A stretch of DNA of 64,000 nucleotides from Paraglaciecola mesophila KMM 241. Its GTDB lineage: Bacteria; Pseudomonadota; Gammaproteobacteria; Enterobacterales; Alteromonadaceae. The DNA lies in the NCBI RefSeq assembly GCF_000315015.1, contig NZ_BAEP01000075.1:248001-312000 (forward strand), read 5' to 3'. A model generated the notes under the pieces. It was not told where the DNA came from and ran no database searches. It saw nothing but the letters and a program-made list of their open reading frames with translations. Shown here in pieces: positions 45,165 to 55,100 of this stretch (positions are counted from its first letter, which is position 1; every line of letters starts with the position of its first letter). The position numbers and the translations under genes are program-made.

Positions 45165-45794
45165 TTAGTCTCGCTGAGTGATATTCTGGATTTCGTGCTG
45201 CCAACTAATATCGGTAATAGCCAGGGTTTTTAACGCTGAATGCAAGGTCAGAAGAGCTAAATTAGGGGCGATAGGGAAGGCCGCTTCACCGGTAGCAGAC
45301 AAGGCGTTTCCATCCTCACTAAGTAAGCCCTTTAGTTCAGAAAAGTTTTTGCCTTTCAACGCCTTAGAAATGCTTGCTACAACGGAGTCATTGCATTGTG
45401 GGCTTCGGCAACGCTGAAAATAAAACCCTTTTACACTTCTATCTAGATTCATTCCCCAAGCAATTTCCACCAATCCCCATTTTGCCCATTCAGAACGGGC
45501 CTGTAAGAATCCCTGAGGCGTTTCGCCGTTATAAACGACGTACAAGGTGTGCTTGGCCACTTCACTTTGATGTATTGTAAAGGGCAGTAATTGCTTAAGT
45601 TGCTCTCGGTCTTCGTGTGTCACATCGGTGACCACAGAGCGAAATTGATTATCTTCATCAAACAAAGTTTGAATGGCTGAAATAGGATCTCGTAACGAAC
45701 AAAAAGCCGCGTTGGCGGTGGGTACAGCTAAGGCTAAAACGAGCAAGCCTAAGCGAATGGTGGGGGCGATGAAACGTGGGTATTTGTTCTTCAT
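45165..45794 (-). CDS. Periplasmic protein of unknown function in a c-di-GMP operon
   Basis: A 209-residue protein with a signal peptide (LGLLVLALAVPTANAA). The mature part has paired cysteines (FCSLRD and FQRCRSPQCND) and alternating helix and strand, including GFLQARSEWAKWGLVEIAWGM and LTLHSALKTLAI. No family assignment is secure; the cysteine pair suggests a disulfide or a ligand site. It starts within the TAATG junction with the upstream barrel gene, and the GGDEF/EAL gene begins 8 bp downstream, so the three are co-translated. Confidence 0.75.
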   Translation of the reverse strand: MKNKYPRFIAPTIRLGLLVLALAVPTANAAFCSLRDPISAIQTLFDEDNQFRSVVTDVTHEDREQLKQLLPFTIHQSEVAKHTLYVVYNGETPQGFLQARSEWAKWGLVEIAWGMNLDRSVKGFYFQRCRSPQCNDSVVASISKALKGKNFSELKGLLSEDGNALSATGEAAFPIAPNLALLTLHSALKTLAITDISWQHEIQNITQRD

Positions 45795-46810
45795 TATAAT
45801 CTATACCTTACTTGCAGGCTTAAATCTGGCGCTGTCTCAATTGTAGACGCTGAATTAAGATCATGTTTAAACTGAGCACTTAAATCAAACCCATCGTCAT
45901 TTTGCCATCTCAGTCCGAATATCCAATAGCTGGCAAAGTCGTTCCTTTGTTCCACGTCAATATCTTGATAAACCAACTGAAGGTAACTTTTCCAATGCTC
46001 TTGAGGGCTCATCCAAGCGATCTCGGCAAAGCTGTGACTTGTGTCATTGCCTTGTGTTTCACCCAAGGATGATTCAAGCATAAACTGCCACTGGTAATAG
46101 AAGTACGATACGTCAAAGCCATATCTTTCTCGCTCTACCACGCCATTTCTTGTAAGTACGTCACCTTTGAACCAAGAAATACCAGTGATCAGGTTACGAT
46201 GGCTCGGTGAACCAATCCGACCTGAAAATACATGAGGGTTGTCAGTGCTCTTTATCTCGTTCCCTGAGCCCCGCGTAAGGGCCACTTCATATTCTAGGTA
46301 GGGTAAAATGCCGTTAAGAGAAATACCCCAATCTGCTTTTATGCCACGATCACTGGCCGTCAATTGTCTTAAAGTGCCATTGGTGTCTTCGGCATACTCT
46401 AAACCATAAGGTATTTCAAAGTGACCTAGACGAATATTGAATTTACCTTGCGCTAAAGCGGTGTAGTTAAAATTTGCAATTCGCCAGGTCAGTTCAGTGT
46501 CATCACCATCATCAAACGTAAATGGGGGGCGAGCTACATTACTGATTTTCACTAAGTAAGGCTGAAAGGTAAGGGTGCCGATATCGTGAGAGTCATCGCT
46601 AAATACTTTATGAAAATCCAATCCCAATGCATAGGTTTGTGCATTTTTTTCGGTGTCAGTATTGCGACTGCCCCGCGCGGAAGCGTCGATTGTCCAGCGG
46701 CTTGAATCAATCCATGAGCCGGATGTTTGGGATGCGGCTTGAACGAAAAAAGAGATTAGATAAGCACCTATCGCCAGAATGAAATAATTAAGTGCAAGGG
46801 TGAATCTCAT
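45794..46810 (-). CDS. Predicted outer-membrane beta-barrel protein
   Basis: A 338-residue protein with a signal peptide (FILAIGAYLISFFVQAA) and strongly alternating amphipathic strands, such as WTIDASARGS, GKFNIRLGHFEIPYGLEYAED, YEVALTRGSGN, FMLESSLGETQ, and the final LQVRYRL. The GxxxIPYG segment resembles phosphate-selective or short-chain porins. No family can be named with certainty. It is the first gene of an operon with the periplasmic protein and the GGDEF/EAL protein. Confidence 0.78.
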   Translation of the reverse strand: MRFTLALNYFILAIGAYLISFFVQAASQTSGSWIDSSRWTIDASARGSRNTDTEKNAQTYALGLDFHKVFSDDSHDIGTLTFQPYLVKISNVARPPFTFDDGDDTELTWRIANFNYTALAQGKFNIRLGHFEIPYGLEYAEDTNGTLRQLTASDRGIKADWGISLNGILPYLEYEVALTRGSGNEIKSTDNPHVFSGRIGSPSHRNLITGISWFKGDVLTRNGVVERERYGFDVSYFYYQWQFMLESSLGETQGNDTSHSFAEIAWMSPQEHWKSYLQLVYQDIDVEQRNDFASYWIFGLRWQNDDGFDLSAQFKHDLNSASTIETAPDLSLQVRYRL

Positions 46811-46954
46811 GAACAGCAGCGTTCCTTAATTTACTTTATGTATCAGAGGCAGTAGGGTAGCTTTGAATCACAGCGTTTCATATTAGACCTATACCTGATT
46901 GGTACATCAGGATGACTGAAACTGTTATTCATTCTAGTCGAGCTGCGCTGAAAA

Positions 46955-47671
46955 TTAAATCTGACATAGGGTTTTAAGCATAGCGTGCTGCAAAATGGTT
47001 ATTTTCCCATAGTGAACTTTAATAACGCCTTGCTGCTGTAATTCTTGCAATAGCTTATTCACCGTTTGCCTTGAACTGTGCAGCATCAAGGCGAGAGATT
47101 CTTGAGAAATGCACAAGCTCGCCCCATTTTCGATAGGAGCTTGATGCTCTAAACCCTCTGCGAGCAGTAAAATACGGCCGCATAATTTCCCTTTTAGAGA
47201 CAAGCTTCCGGTTTCATCGATGAACGAAAATGTGGTGCGAATGCGCTGACATAGCAAACGCATGAAATGTGGGTAAAGCGCGGGACGCTCAATCAGCAAG
47301 GCTTTAAAGTCCTGACTGGAAATTTTCAGTAACTCACAGGGCTCATCTGCATGAGCATCGTGAGCCCGTGGTAATCCGTCAAACAGTGAAATCTCCCCAA
47401 ACCAATTGCCGGGTTGCATCCAAGTTAAAATGAGCTCCTTTCCTTCCAGAGTGACATTACTTAAACGTACCTTACCCGACATTACGCAATACAAGCCGTC
47501 GCCTAAATCATGCTTTTGATAAACCAATTGACCTGTGTCTACGCGCTTCAATTTTGCCGCGGTGACAAGCTGTTCAATCGCGTCTTGAGGAAGTGATTTG
47601 AACCAAGAACTTTGATTAAGAATGGGCCTGATAGAGTCTAATAACATGGGATTTATTTTTAATTGTCGCAT
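46955..47671 (-). CDS. Crp/Fnr-family transcription regulator
   Basis: About 238 residues. The cyclic-nucleotide-binding domain is N-terminal (LVYQKHDLGDGLYCVMSGKV, then GNWFGEISLFDGLPRAHDA) and a winged helix is C-terminal (CISQESLALMLHSSRQTVNKLLQEL). The start is uncertain: ATG at 47671 or 47647, neither with a clear Shine-Dalgarno; a longer ORF reaches 47725. It is divergent from the class II aldolase gene, a typical arrangement for a local regulator. The ligand of the N-domain is not evident (no Fnr cysteine cluster seen). Confidence 0.85.
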   Translation of the reverse strand: MRQLKINPMLLDSIRPILNQSSWFKSLPQDAIEQLVTAAKLKRVDTGQLVYQKHDLGDGLYCVMSGKVRLSNVTLEGKELILTWMQPGNWFGEISLFDGLPRAHDAHADEPCELLKISSQDFKALLIERPALYPHFMRLLCQRIRTTFSFIDETGSLSLKGKLCGRILLLAEGLEHQAPIENGASLCISQESLALMLHSSRQTVNKLLQELQQQGVIKVHYGKITILQHAMLKTLCQI

Positions 47672-47743
47672 AGGCGACAGTTTGAATGGTGTCGGTAGAT
47701 TAAGTTGTGAGCACAAATTTAACAATCGAAAAGAAGTAAATTA

Positions 47744-48496
47744 ATGTCATCAGTAAAGCAACATGTCAGTGAACAAGAATGGAAAGCCAGAGTCGACCTA
47801 GCGGCAGCCTACCGTATGGTTGCTCATTATGGTTGGGATGATTTGGTCTTTACTCATATCTCAGCACGAGTGCCTGGGCCTGAGCATCACTTTTTGATCA
47901 ATCCATACGGCATGATGTTTGACGAAGTTACTGCATCCAGTTTGGTGAAAGTGGATTTACAAGGCAACAAGGTAATGGAATCAGAATATGACATAAACCC
48001 AGCTGGTTTTGTTATCCATAGTGCTGTGCACGAAGCGCGAGAAGATGCTCAATGTGTGATGCATTTACACACTACGGCAGGTATCGCTGTGTCTACGCAA
48101 AAAGAAGGATTGTTGCCCCTAAGTCAGCAGTCTTTATTCGCGTTATCCTCTATTTCATATCACGAATATGAAGGGGTTGCGTTAAATCCGGATGAGAAAA
48201 AACGTTTGGTGGCAGACCTTGGTACCACTAGCTTTATGATTTTACGCAATCATGGACTACTCACTTGCGCTGAGTCTATCGCAGATGCATTTTTAGGGAT
48301 GTTTCTGTTGCAGCGCTCTTGTGAGATTCAGCTGCAAGCGCAAGCATCAGGACAAGAGCTTAATCCCATTCCGGAGCATATTCTGGCTGGTATCAGAGCG
48401 CAAGCAAAACAAGTGACACGCTCAGCTGGTGGCGCTCTCGCTTGGCCGGGTATTTTACGTAAACTTGACCGTACCAACCCAGGCTACGATGAATAA
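47744..48496 (+). CDS. Class II aldolase/adducin-family protein
   Basis: A 250-residue class II aldolase/adducin fold. Zinc-ligand positions appear in VMHLHTTAG (HLH) and LRNHGLLTC, with HISARVPGPEHHFLINPYGMMFDEV near the N-terminus. Such proteins include sugar-phosphate aldolases and epimerases; many members of this branch are of unknown substrate. AAGAAG lies upstream of the ATG. It overlaps the downstream alpha/beta hydrolase gene by one base. Confidence 0.85.
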   Translation: MSSVKQHVSEQEWKARVDLAAAYRMVAHYGWDDLVFTHISARVPGPEHHFLINPYGMMFDEVTASSLVKVDLQGNKVMESEYDINPAGFVIHSAVHEAREDAQCVMHLHTTAGIAVSTQKEGLLPLSQQSLFALSSISYHEYEGVALNPDEKKRLVADLGTTSFMILRNHGLLTCAESIADAFLGMFLLQRSCEIQLQAQASGQELNPIPEHILAGIRAQAKQVTRSAGGALAWPGILRKLDRTNPGYDE

Positions 48497-49389
48497 TGCA
48501 TGATTTTCCTACTCTTGCGCAGTATCAATCAAGTGCGAGTTACGCCCAGATTGGTGAGTACCAAATTGCCTACTGGACTGCACAAGACAAGGAAGCTGTA
48601 GCAAATGACGCACCATGGATCTTACTGATCCATGGCTTTCCCAGCGCAGCATGGGATTGGCACTATCAGTGGCAGATATTACGCCAACAATACCGGTTAG
48701 TGTGCCTGGACTTACTGGGATTAGGGTTATCAGATAAGCCGCATAAACACGATTATAGTTTGCTCGAGCAAGCGGATATCGTTGAAAAGCTGATGGCCTA
48801 TTTAGATATTGGGCAATGCCATATTCTTGCTCATGATTATGGAGACTCAGTCGCCCAAGAATTATTGGCTCGCCAACATGAAAAAAGAATGGGCTTGAAC
48901 GTCAAAAGCCTTTGTTATCTAAATGGAGGGTTGTTTGCGGATCACCATCGCCCGCTGCTAACACAAAAGTTACTTAAAAGCCCTTTGGGGCCTTTGGTGG
49001 CAAAATGTATGAGCTTGAGGAGTTTGCACAACAGTTTTGCGAAAATCTTTGGACCACGAAGCCAGCCTGAAGCAGCGCATGTTGCAATTTTGTATGAGTT
49101 ACTTGAATGGAAGCAAGGAAAACGAGTACTGTCCAGCTTACTGGGCTACATAGATGAGCGCAAAGTGCATGGTGCACGATGGATCACTGCCATGCAGCGC
49201 ACACCAGTTGCTCAGTGTTTCGTGAATGGTATACACGATCCAATATCGGGTCGGCATATGTTACGTCAATTTGAAAAACTACTGCCTAGTGCTCAAACCC
49301 ATGGGCTGGACGTTGGCCACTATCCTCAACTTGAAGCGCCCCAGCAAGTCACAGAATTATATCAAGCATTTGTGGCGCTACACAGCTGA
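48496..49389 (+). CDS. Alpha/beta hydrolase with Asp nucleophile
   Basis: A 297-residue alpha/beta hydrolase of the MEST/epoxide-hydrolase/haloalkane-dehalogenase-like branch. The oxyanion region is LIHGFPSAAWDWHYQW; the nucleophile elbow HDYGDSVAQELLAR has Asp where esterases have Ser, and the catalytic His is in DVGHYPQLEAP. The likely reaction is hydrolysis of an epoxide or C-X bond, but the substrate is unknown. It is coupled to the aldolase gene by a TAATG junction. Confidence 0.85.
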   Translation: MHDFPTLAQYQSSASYAQIGEYQIAYWTAQDKEAVANDAPWILLIHGFPSAAWDWHYQWQILRQQYRLVCLDLLGLGLSDKPHKHDYSLLEQADIVEKLMAYLDIGQCHILAHDYGDSVAQELLARQHEKRMGLNVKSLCYLNGGLFADHHRPLLTQKLLKSPLGPLVAKCMSLRSLHNSFAKIFGPRSQPEAAHVAILYELLEWKQGKRVLSSLLGYIDERKVHGARWITAMQRTPVAQCFVNGIHDPISGRHMLRQFEKLLPSAQTHGLDVGHYPQLEAPQQVTELYQAFVALHS

Positions 49390-49608
49390 TAGAGCGATAA
49401 CCCTGGGTTGCTTTGATAAACCTGTATGGTTTGCGTCTTTTGAATTGCGGATTTTGTCTACATTCAGTCGCGCAAGTGATTAGACCATTACCTAAACACC
49501 CTAGAAAATCTCTTATGGGCATTTAGCTTATTGATTCACCGTGGCATACTTGCGCTCTTTTTTTCGGGCGTAGCGGCAATTCGCTGGCGTGCTATGAGGT
49601 CCCATCAG

Positions 49609-50733
49609 TTGAAAATTTATTATGAAGACAGTCTGCCTTATGCTGCTGAATTTTTTGCAGGGTTAGGTGACAGCCAGATTTTTTCCCACAAAGACGTCAA
49701 TGGCGCGCTCGTCGCAGATGCTGACGTGTTATTGGTGCGCTCGACGACTAAGGTCAATGCTGAGCTTCTTAAAGCCAATCAAAACATCAAATATGTGGGC
49801 ACAGCGACCGCAGGTATTAATCATCTCGATAAAGATTACTTGCGCAGCCGTGGATTAGATATTCACTCTGCAGCAGGCTGCAATGCAATAGCGGTTGCCG
49901 AATATGTCCTTAGTGCGTTATTCGTTATGGCTGAAAAACTTGGTTGGCAGTTAACCGCTAAAACGGTGGGTATTGTCGGAGCGGGCCACGTAGGCACTCG
50001 CTTAACTGAGAAACTGACAGCGCTGGGTATTCGCTACCATTTGTGCGATCCCCCGTTGGCAGATGCTGGCGACACCAGAGATTTTGTCGATATGGATACC
50101 ATCATGCAGTGCGATATCATTAGCTTGCATGTGCCTTTAGTTGAAGGCGGTCAATACAATACAGGGCATATGTTTGATGCTAAACGTATCGGGCAATTGG
50201 GTGAAGACCAGCTTTTGATTAACGCTTGTCGCGGTGAAGTCATTGATAATAAAGCGTTGCTAGATAGCTTTGAATCAGGGCGCAAGCTAAATGTTGTGTT
50301 AGATGTGTGGGAAAACGAACCAGATATCGACCAAGCACTTGTACCCTATATCGCATTAGCCACAGCGCATATTGCTGGGCACACCGTTGAGGGAAAAGCG
50401 CGCGGTACTGAAATGCTTTATCAGCAAGTGTGCGAACAATTTGGTTTTAATGCGACGAAAAAGCTTAGCGATTATTTGCCAGCACCACAGCCAGACAGTA
50501 TTACTCTTGATGAAACTTTAAGCGGGCAAGCGCAACTAAGTGCATTAGTGCTCAGTGTGTATGACATTCGAAAGGACTCAAAGCAGTTTAAAGAGACCAT
50601 TGAACAGCCGGATCAGTTTAGATATATCCGAAAAAACTATTCTATTCGAAGAGAATTCGCTGCACTTAGCGTAAATACTGGAAATTATACCGGATCAGAG
50701 GCAATCTACGCACTCGGATTCAACCGTAAATAA
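49609..50733 (+). CDS. pdxB: Erythronate-4-phosphate dehydrogenase
   Basis: A 374-residue D-2-hydroxyacid dehydrogenase, PdxB, of pyridoxal phosphate synthesis. The N-terminus MKIYYEDSLPYAAEFF matches E. coli PdxB, and the Rossmann motif VGIVGAGHVGTRL, NACRGEVIDNKAL and HIAGHTVEGKARGTEMLYQ are present; the C-terminal PdxB-specific domain includes FRYIRKNYSIRREF. The family start is obtained from TTG at 49609, with GAGGT eight bases before; the ATG at 49594 is less likely. asd follows 40 bp downstream. Confidence 0.93.
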   Translation: MKIYYEDSLPYAAEFFAGLGDSQIFSHKDVNGALVADADVLLVRSTTKVNAELLKANQNIKYVGTATAGINHLDKDYLRSRGLDIHSAAGCNAIAVAEYVLSALFVMAEKLGWQLTAKTVGIVGAGHVGTRLTEKLTALGIRYHLCDPPLADAGDTRDFVDMDTIMQCDIISLHVPLVEGGQYNTGHMFDAKRIGQLGEDQLLINACRGEVIDNKALLDSFESGRKLNVVLDVWENEPDIDQALVPYIALATAHIAGHTVEGKARGTEMLYQQVCEQFGFNATKKLSDYLPAPQPDSITLDETLSGQAQLSALVLSVYDIRKDSKQFKETIEQPDQFRYIRKNYSIRREFAALSVNTGNYTGSEAIYALGFNRK

Positions 50734-50773
50734 GTTACTTAAATAAACAATCACATTTTAGGAGTTATGCTAC

Positions 50774-51790
50774 ATGTCTCGGTCTTTTGATGTCGCCGTG
50801 TTGGGTGCTACTGGTTTAGTAGGACAACACATGATTGAAATTCTTGAACAAAGAGGATTTCCAGTCAATAAACTTTACCCATTAGCGAGCTCACGTTCAG
50901 CTGGTGGTACGGTGACGTTTAAGGGTGAAGAAGTGACGGTGCTAGACGCAGATACCTTCGATTGGAGCCTAGTGCAATTAGGTTTCTTTTCAGCGGGCGG
51001 CAGTGTTTCTGAGAAATTTGCTCCTATCGCTGCAGAAGCAGGTTGCGTGGTTATCGATAATACATCGCACTACCGTTATGAACCGGATATCCCACTAGTG
51101 GTGCCGGAAGTGAATGCCCATGCATTGGCTGACTTTCGTAATCGCAACATCATCGCTAACCCTAACTGTTCAACCATTCAAATGATGGTTGCACTTAAGC
51201 CAATCCACGACGCAGTGGGTATTGATCGCATTAACGTGTGCACTTACCAGTCGGTATCAGGGGGCGGTAAAGAGTCTATGGATGAACTGGCGAAGCAAAC
51301 TGCCGCGCTACTAAATGGGCAAGAAGCAAAGCCTGAAGCCTTTAGTCGCCAAATCGCGTTTAACGTTATTCCACAAATAGATGTGTTTTTAGACAACGAT
51401 TACACCAAAGAAGAAATGAAGATGGTGTGGGAAACTCAGAAAATTTTGGGTGACGAAAGCATTCGTGTGAACGCCACAGCAGTGCGTGTTCCGGTATTTT
51501 ATGGTCACGGTGAAGCGATACACATAGAAACGCGTACCCCGATTGATGCACAAGATGCGAAAAACTTACTGGCTGAAGCGCCAGGTATTGTTCTAAAAGC
51601 GGACCCAGCCGACTTCCCTACTCAAGTAAGTGATGCGAGCGGAAATGATGATGTGCACGTAGGGCGTGTTCGTAACGATATCAGTCACCCCAATGGCCTA
51701 AATATGTGGGTTGTTTCTGATAACGTGCGCAAGGGCGCAGCGACTAACAGTATCCAAATTGCAGAGGTGCTTATTCGCGATTACATGTGA
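50774..51790 (+). CDS. asd: Aspartate-semialdehyde dehydrogenase
   Basis: A 338-residue dehydrogenase that reduces aspartyl phosphate to aspartate semialdehyde for Lys, Met, Thr and diaminopimelate. The catalytic Cys is intact in IANPNCSTIQM and the His in FYGHGEAIHIE, with the NADP loop GATGLVGQHMIEIL at the N-terminus. The retained Cys and His separate it from the inactive Usg paralogues often found in this pdxB-fimV interval. It has AGGAG upstream and is followed by a hairpin with a weak T-run. Confidence 0.92.
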   Translation: MSRSFDVAVLGATGLVGQHMIEILEQRGFPVNKLYPLASSRSAGGTVTFKGEEVTVLDADTFDWSLVQLGFFSAGGSVSEKFAPIAAEAGCVVIDNTSHYRYEPDIPLVVPEVNAHALADFRNRNIIANPNCSTIQMMVALKPIHDAVGIDRINVCTYQSVSGGGKESMDELAKQTAALLNGQEAKPEAFSRQIAFNVIPQIDVFLDNDYTKEEMKMVWETQKILGDESIRVNATAVRVPVFYGHGEAIHIETRTPIDAQDAKNLLAEAPGIVLKADPADFPTQVSDASGNDDVHVGRVRNDISHPNGLNMWVVSDNVRKGAATNSIQIAEVLIRDYM

Positions 51791-52198
51791 TCAACGAATA
51801 GCTCAACTTTAACCCACGGTGCGTACTTCACGGCCGTGGGTTAATTATTTGTGCAGTCAATAGTTCTAAATATTTGCTTATAGTTTAATGGCTTATATAT
51901 TCATATTTTTACTGCATGTGCCGATAATAAGACATAGCCTTAGCATAAATCGTGTGATGTTTTAGTTGTTATGTTCTTAGGCGAATTGATAGGAAAATGG
52001 CAATTATGCCATTCTAGATCATCTGAATCTTCTGGTTTATAGTAAGTCGTGAAGATGTAATCCACTTAGTTTATGAATTTGTGGAATATTCTTTGCTATG
52101 ATTCGTCGTATGCAAGTGCGCGTATCGATAATAATAAATGATATTGTAGATAACCAGATGGCGGCTTATTTACCCTAATTTCGAGGCATAAAGGATCA
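51791..52198. other. 408-bp intergenic region before fimV
   Basis: It contains the asd terminator-like hairpin (51811-51850) and then AT-rich sequence, no ORF with coding character. The last bases contain AAGGATCA, the fimV ribosome binding site. Confidence 0.5.
51811..51850 (+). terminator. Terminator-like hairpin after asd
   Basis: AACCCACGG (51811-51819) pairs with CCGTGGGTT (51834-51842), followed by AATTATTT. The strong stem but interrupted T-run makes it a moderate terminator. Confidence 0.7.
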
Positions 52199-55100
52199 AT
52201 GAATTTGCGAACGCTAGCCCTCTTATTTGTAGCGAGCCTCACCTTAACCTTTTCTATTGGTTTACACTCAGCCGATTTTCAGCAAATCCGTATTAAAGGT
52301 CCCAAAAGTAGCGATTCAGATTACTCAGGTCAAACATATGGCCCAATAACGGCCGCTGACACACTTTGGCGTATCGCAAGTGACGCAAGACAGAATACCA
52401 ATCACTCCATATATCAAGTGATGCTCGCCACCTACGAGCTCAACCCCGATGCGTTTGAACGCAATAACATAAATCTGATGCGAGACGGAGCCATTTTACG
52501 TCTTCCGGCTTCTAAGTATGTGAAAAGGGTAAACGAAGCCCAAGCGATTTCAAAAGTGCGCTACGACAACCAGCTACTTAATTTAGGTGGTGAAACTCTT
52601 GGTGCTGGCGCAACAGGTAACGTCAATAAAAAATTAGCCAGTAAAGACGATTTAGACGAAACCAAAGACATAATTGAAAAACGTTTAGGTGCTATCGATG
52701 AGGAACAAAATCGTCAATTTCAAGAAATTCGGCAACAATTTGCCGAGTCTATTCTTAGCGTTCAAACTATTATCAATGAAAACCAGCGCGTTTTCGAAAG
52801 CCTTGATTCGGTTAACAAAGACTTAGCAGAAATTCGCAATCAAGAAGAAATGCGAGACGAACAAATGTCGCAAATGGGCAAGAGCATTGAAGAGCTTCTT
52901 GCTAAATCTCGTGACGCTGAGGCCAAAGCGTTAGCAGAGCAGCAACGAGGCGGTTTCACGGATTGGTTGATGAAACCACTGACCCTGATTATATCCTCAA
53001 TCTTAGTTTCTTTGCTGATCTTAGGTGGTTTTGCTTACTGGCTGGTGAAGCGTAAAAAGCCGCAGGAGATGGATCTAGACTTATTGGCAACAAAAGACGA
53101 GCCGGCTGATACCTATGTGGCCAGCGAGATGGACGATCTGTCTGATGCCTTAAGCGAAGAATTAACCTCGGAACTAGATGACGATAATTTATTTGGCGAA
53201 CAAGATGTTCCCGACGACGTATTAGCAGAAGAGCTGAAGGAATCATTTGACGACGCGCAAGAGCTCGATGACACCCAAGAACTTGATGGCAAAGAAGAAT
53301 TCGATGATCTTGGCGATGATATGTTGGTGCCAGATAGCGAACTCAATCCGACAGAAGAGTTCGAAGCAGGAAGTGACGAACTTGACCAAGATGATCTAGA
53401 CAACCTATTCGAAGATGAAGACGATCTGTTGGCTGAAATCGATGAGGAAATGGATAACATCAGCCTGTCTGATGAAGATAAGGAAGAAAGCCAGGCAGAC
53501 GCGCAAGAAGCCGAAACTGCGAAGGTAGAAATAGACGAAACTCAAGCAGAAACTTCTGAAGCTGAAAACACAGAGGAGTCGAGCGCCCTAGACGACGAAA
53601 ATTTTGACTTTGATATAGATCTCGACGAGTCGGCGAAAGTAGAAAGCGCAACTGAAGCCGAAATTGTCGAAGAGCTAGGGGATGAAGACCTAGATTTAGA
53701 CGATAACGATTTGGATGACATCGACGTCGAAACCACTGATGATGCATCTAACGAGCCACTGCAGGAAACATCAAGCGACGCTGGGGCAGTCTCCCAGGTG
53801 GATGACACTGATGAGCAACCTGAAATCAGTATCGATGATTTACTCGTGGAGCCTAAACCTGAGTTGCCAGAATCATCTGAAGTGAATGCAGATGACCCCA
53901 TCAATGAAGATATGCTCGAGCAACTCGATAAAGAGATTGCATCGCAAAGTGAAGAGCTAGACAACATCACCAGCAACTTGATTGATGAACTTGAACAAGT
54001 CGAGATGATGCAGGACATGCTCCCTGATGAAGAGGATGCATCCGAGCCAGAATTTACCGGTACGCCGCAACATGATATTCAGGAACTAGACAAGATTACG
54101 GAAGGCTTAGGCGATATTTTTGCTGAAGCTGATAGCCATGGAACTGAAAAAATTGAACATGATGTTGAAAATCTGTCAGTAGAAGATTTGACGCCAGCAG
54201 ATGAAGATATTGGAACTGAAGTTGAAGAGCCAGCGCTAACAGCTGAGCAGGCCGATGAGTTTGAAGCAGAAGAATCAAAGTCTTTAGAAGAGGAATTACC
54301 CCCAGAGGCCGCAAACACTGACGAATCAGTAGATGAAATCCCGGGGACAGAGGACGTGCCGCTTGAAGAGGCTGCAACAGACCATGAAGAATCAACGCCG
54401 ATAGCTGGGCAGGCCAATGAGTTTGAAGCAGAAGAATCAAAGTCTTTAGAAGAGGAATTACCCCCAGAGGCCGCAAACACTGACGAATCTGTAAATGAAG
54501 AATTAACACCGACGGCTGAGCAGGCCGATGAGCTTGTAACAGAGGAATCACAGTCTCTAGAAGAAGATTTAACTCCAGAAGTAGCAGAGACTAACGAGTT
54601 ATTAGAAGTCTCAGTAGATCAAAATTCGGCGACAGAAGACGAGCCGCTTGAAGAGGCTGGGACAGACCATGAAGAATCAACGCCGATAGCTGAACAGACC
54701 GAGGAGTCTGTAACAGAGGAATCACAGTCTCTAGAAGAAGATTTAACCCCAGAAGCAGCAGAGGCTAACGAGTCATTAGACGACTCAGTAGATGAAAGCC
54801 CGGCGACAGAGGACGAGCCGCTTGAAGAGGTTCGGGCAGACCATGAAGATTCAACGCCGATAGTTGATCAAACCGACGAGCTTGCAACAGAGGAATCAGA
54901 GCCGTCAGCGGAGGAAACCGCACCTGAGACGGCAATCACTGACGAACCAGTCGATGAGCCAGAAAGTGAAGAGCTGGAATTAGATACTGACTCAGATGTT
55001 ATCAGTGAAGATAATGCGTTAGAGCAAGCACTTGCTGATTTCGATGAAACGACGTCTGAGGCGAATGACGAGCCCTCTCAAGCGGATGAAAGCGAAACGT

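Noticed and set aside
47690-47743. CRP site (TGTGA-N6-TCACA) between the regulator and aldolase genes
   Set aside because: Only a TTGTGAG half-site is present; the other half does not match.
53113-54551. Several long minus-strand ORFs opposite fimV
   Set aside because: They are rich in Ser and Leu/Arg because they are antisense to Asp/Glu codon repeats; no ribosome binding sites or domains. Shadows of fimV.
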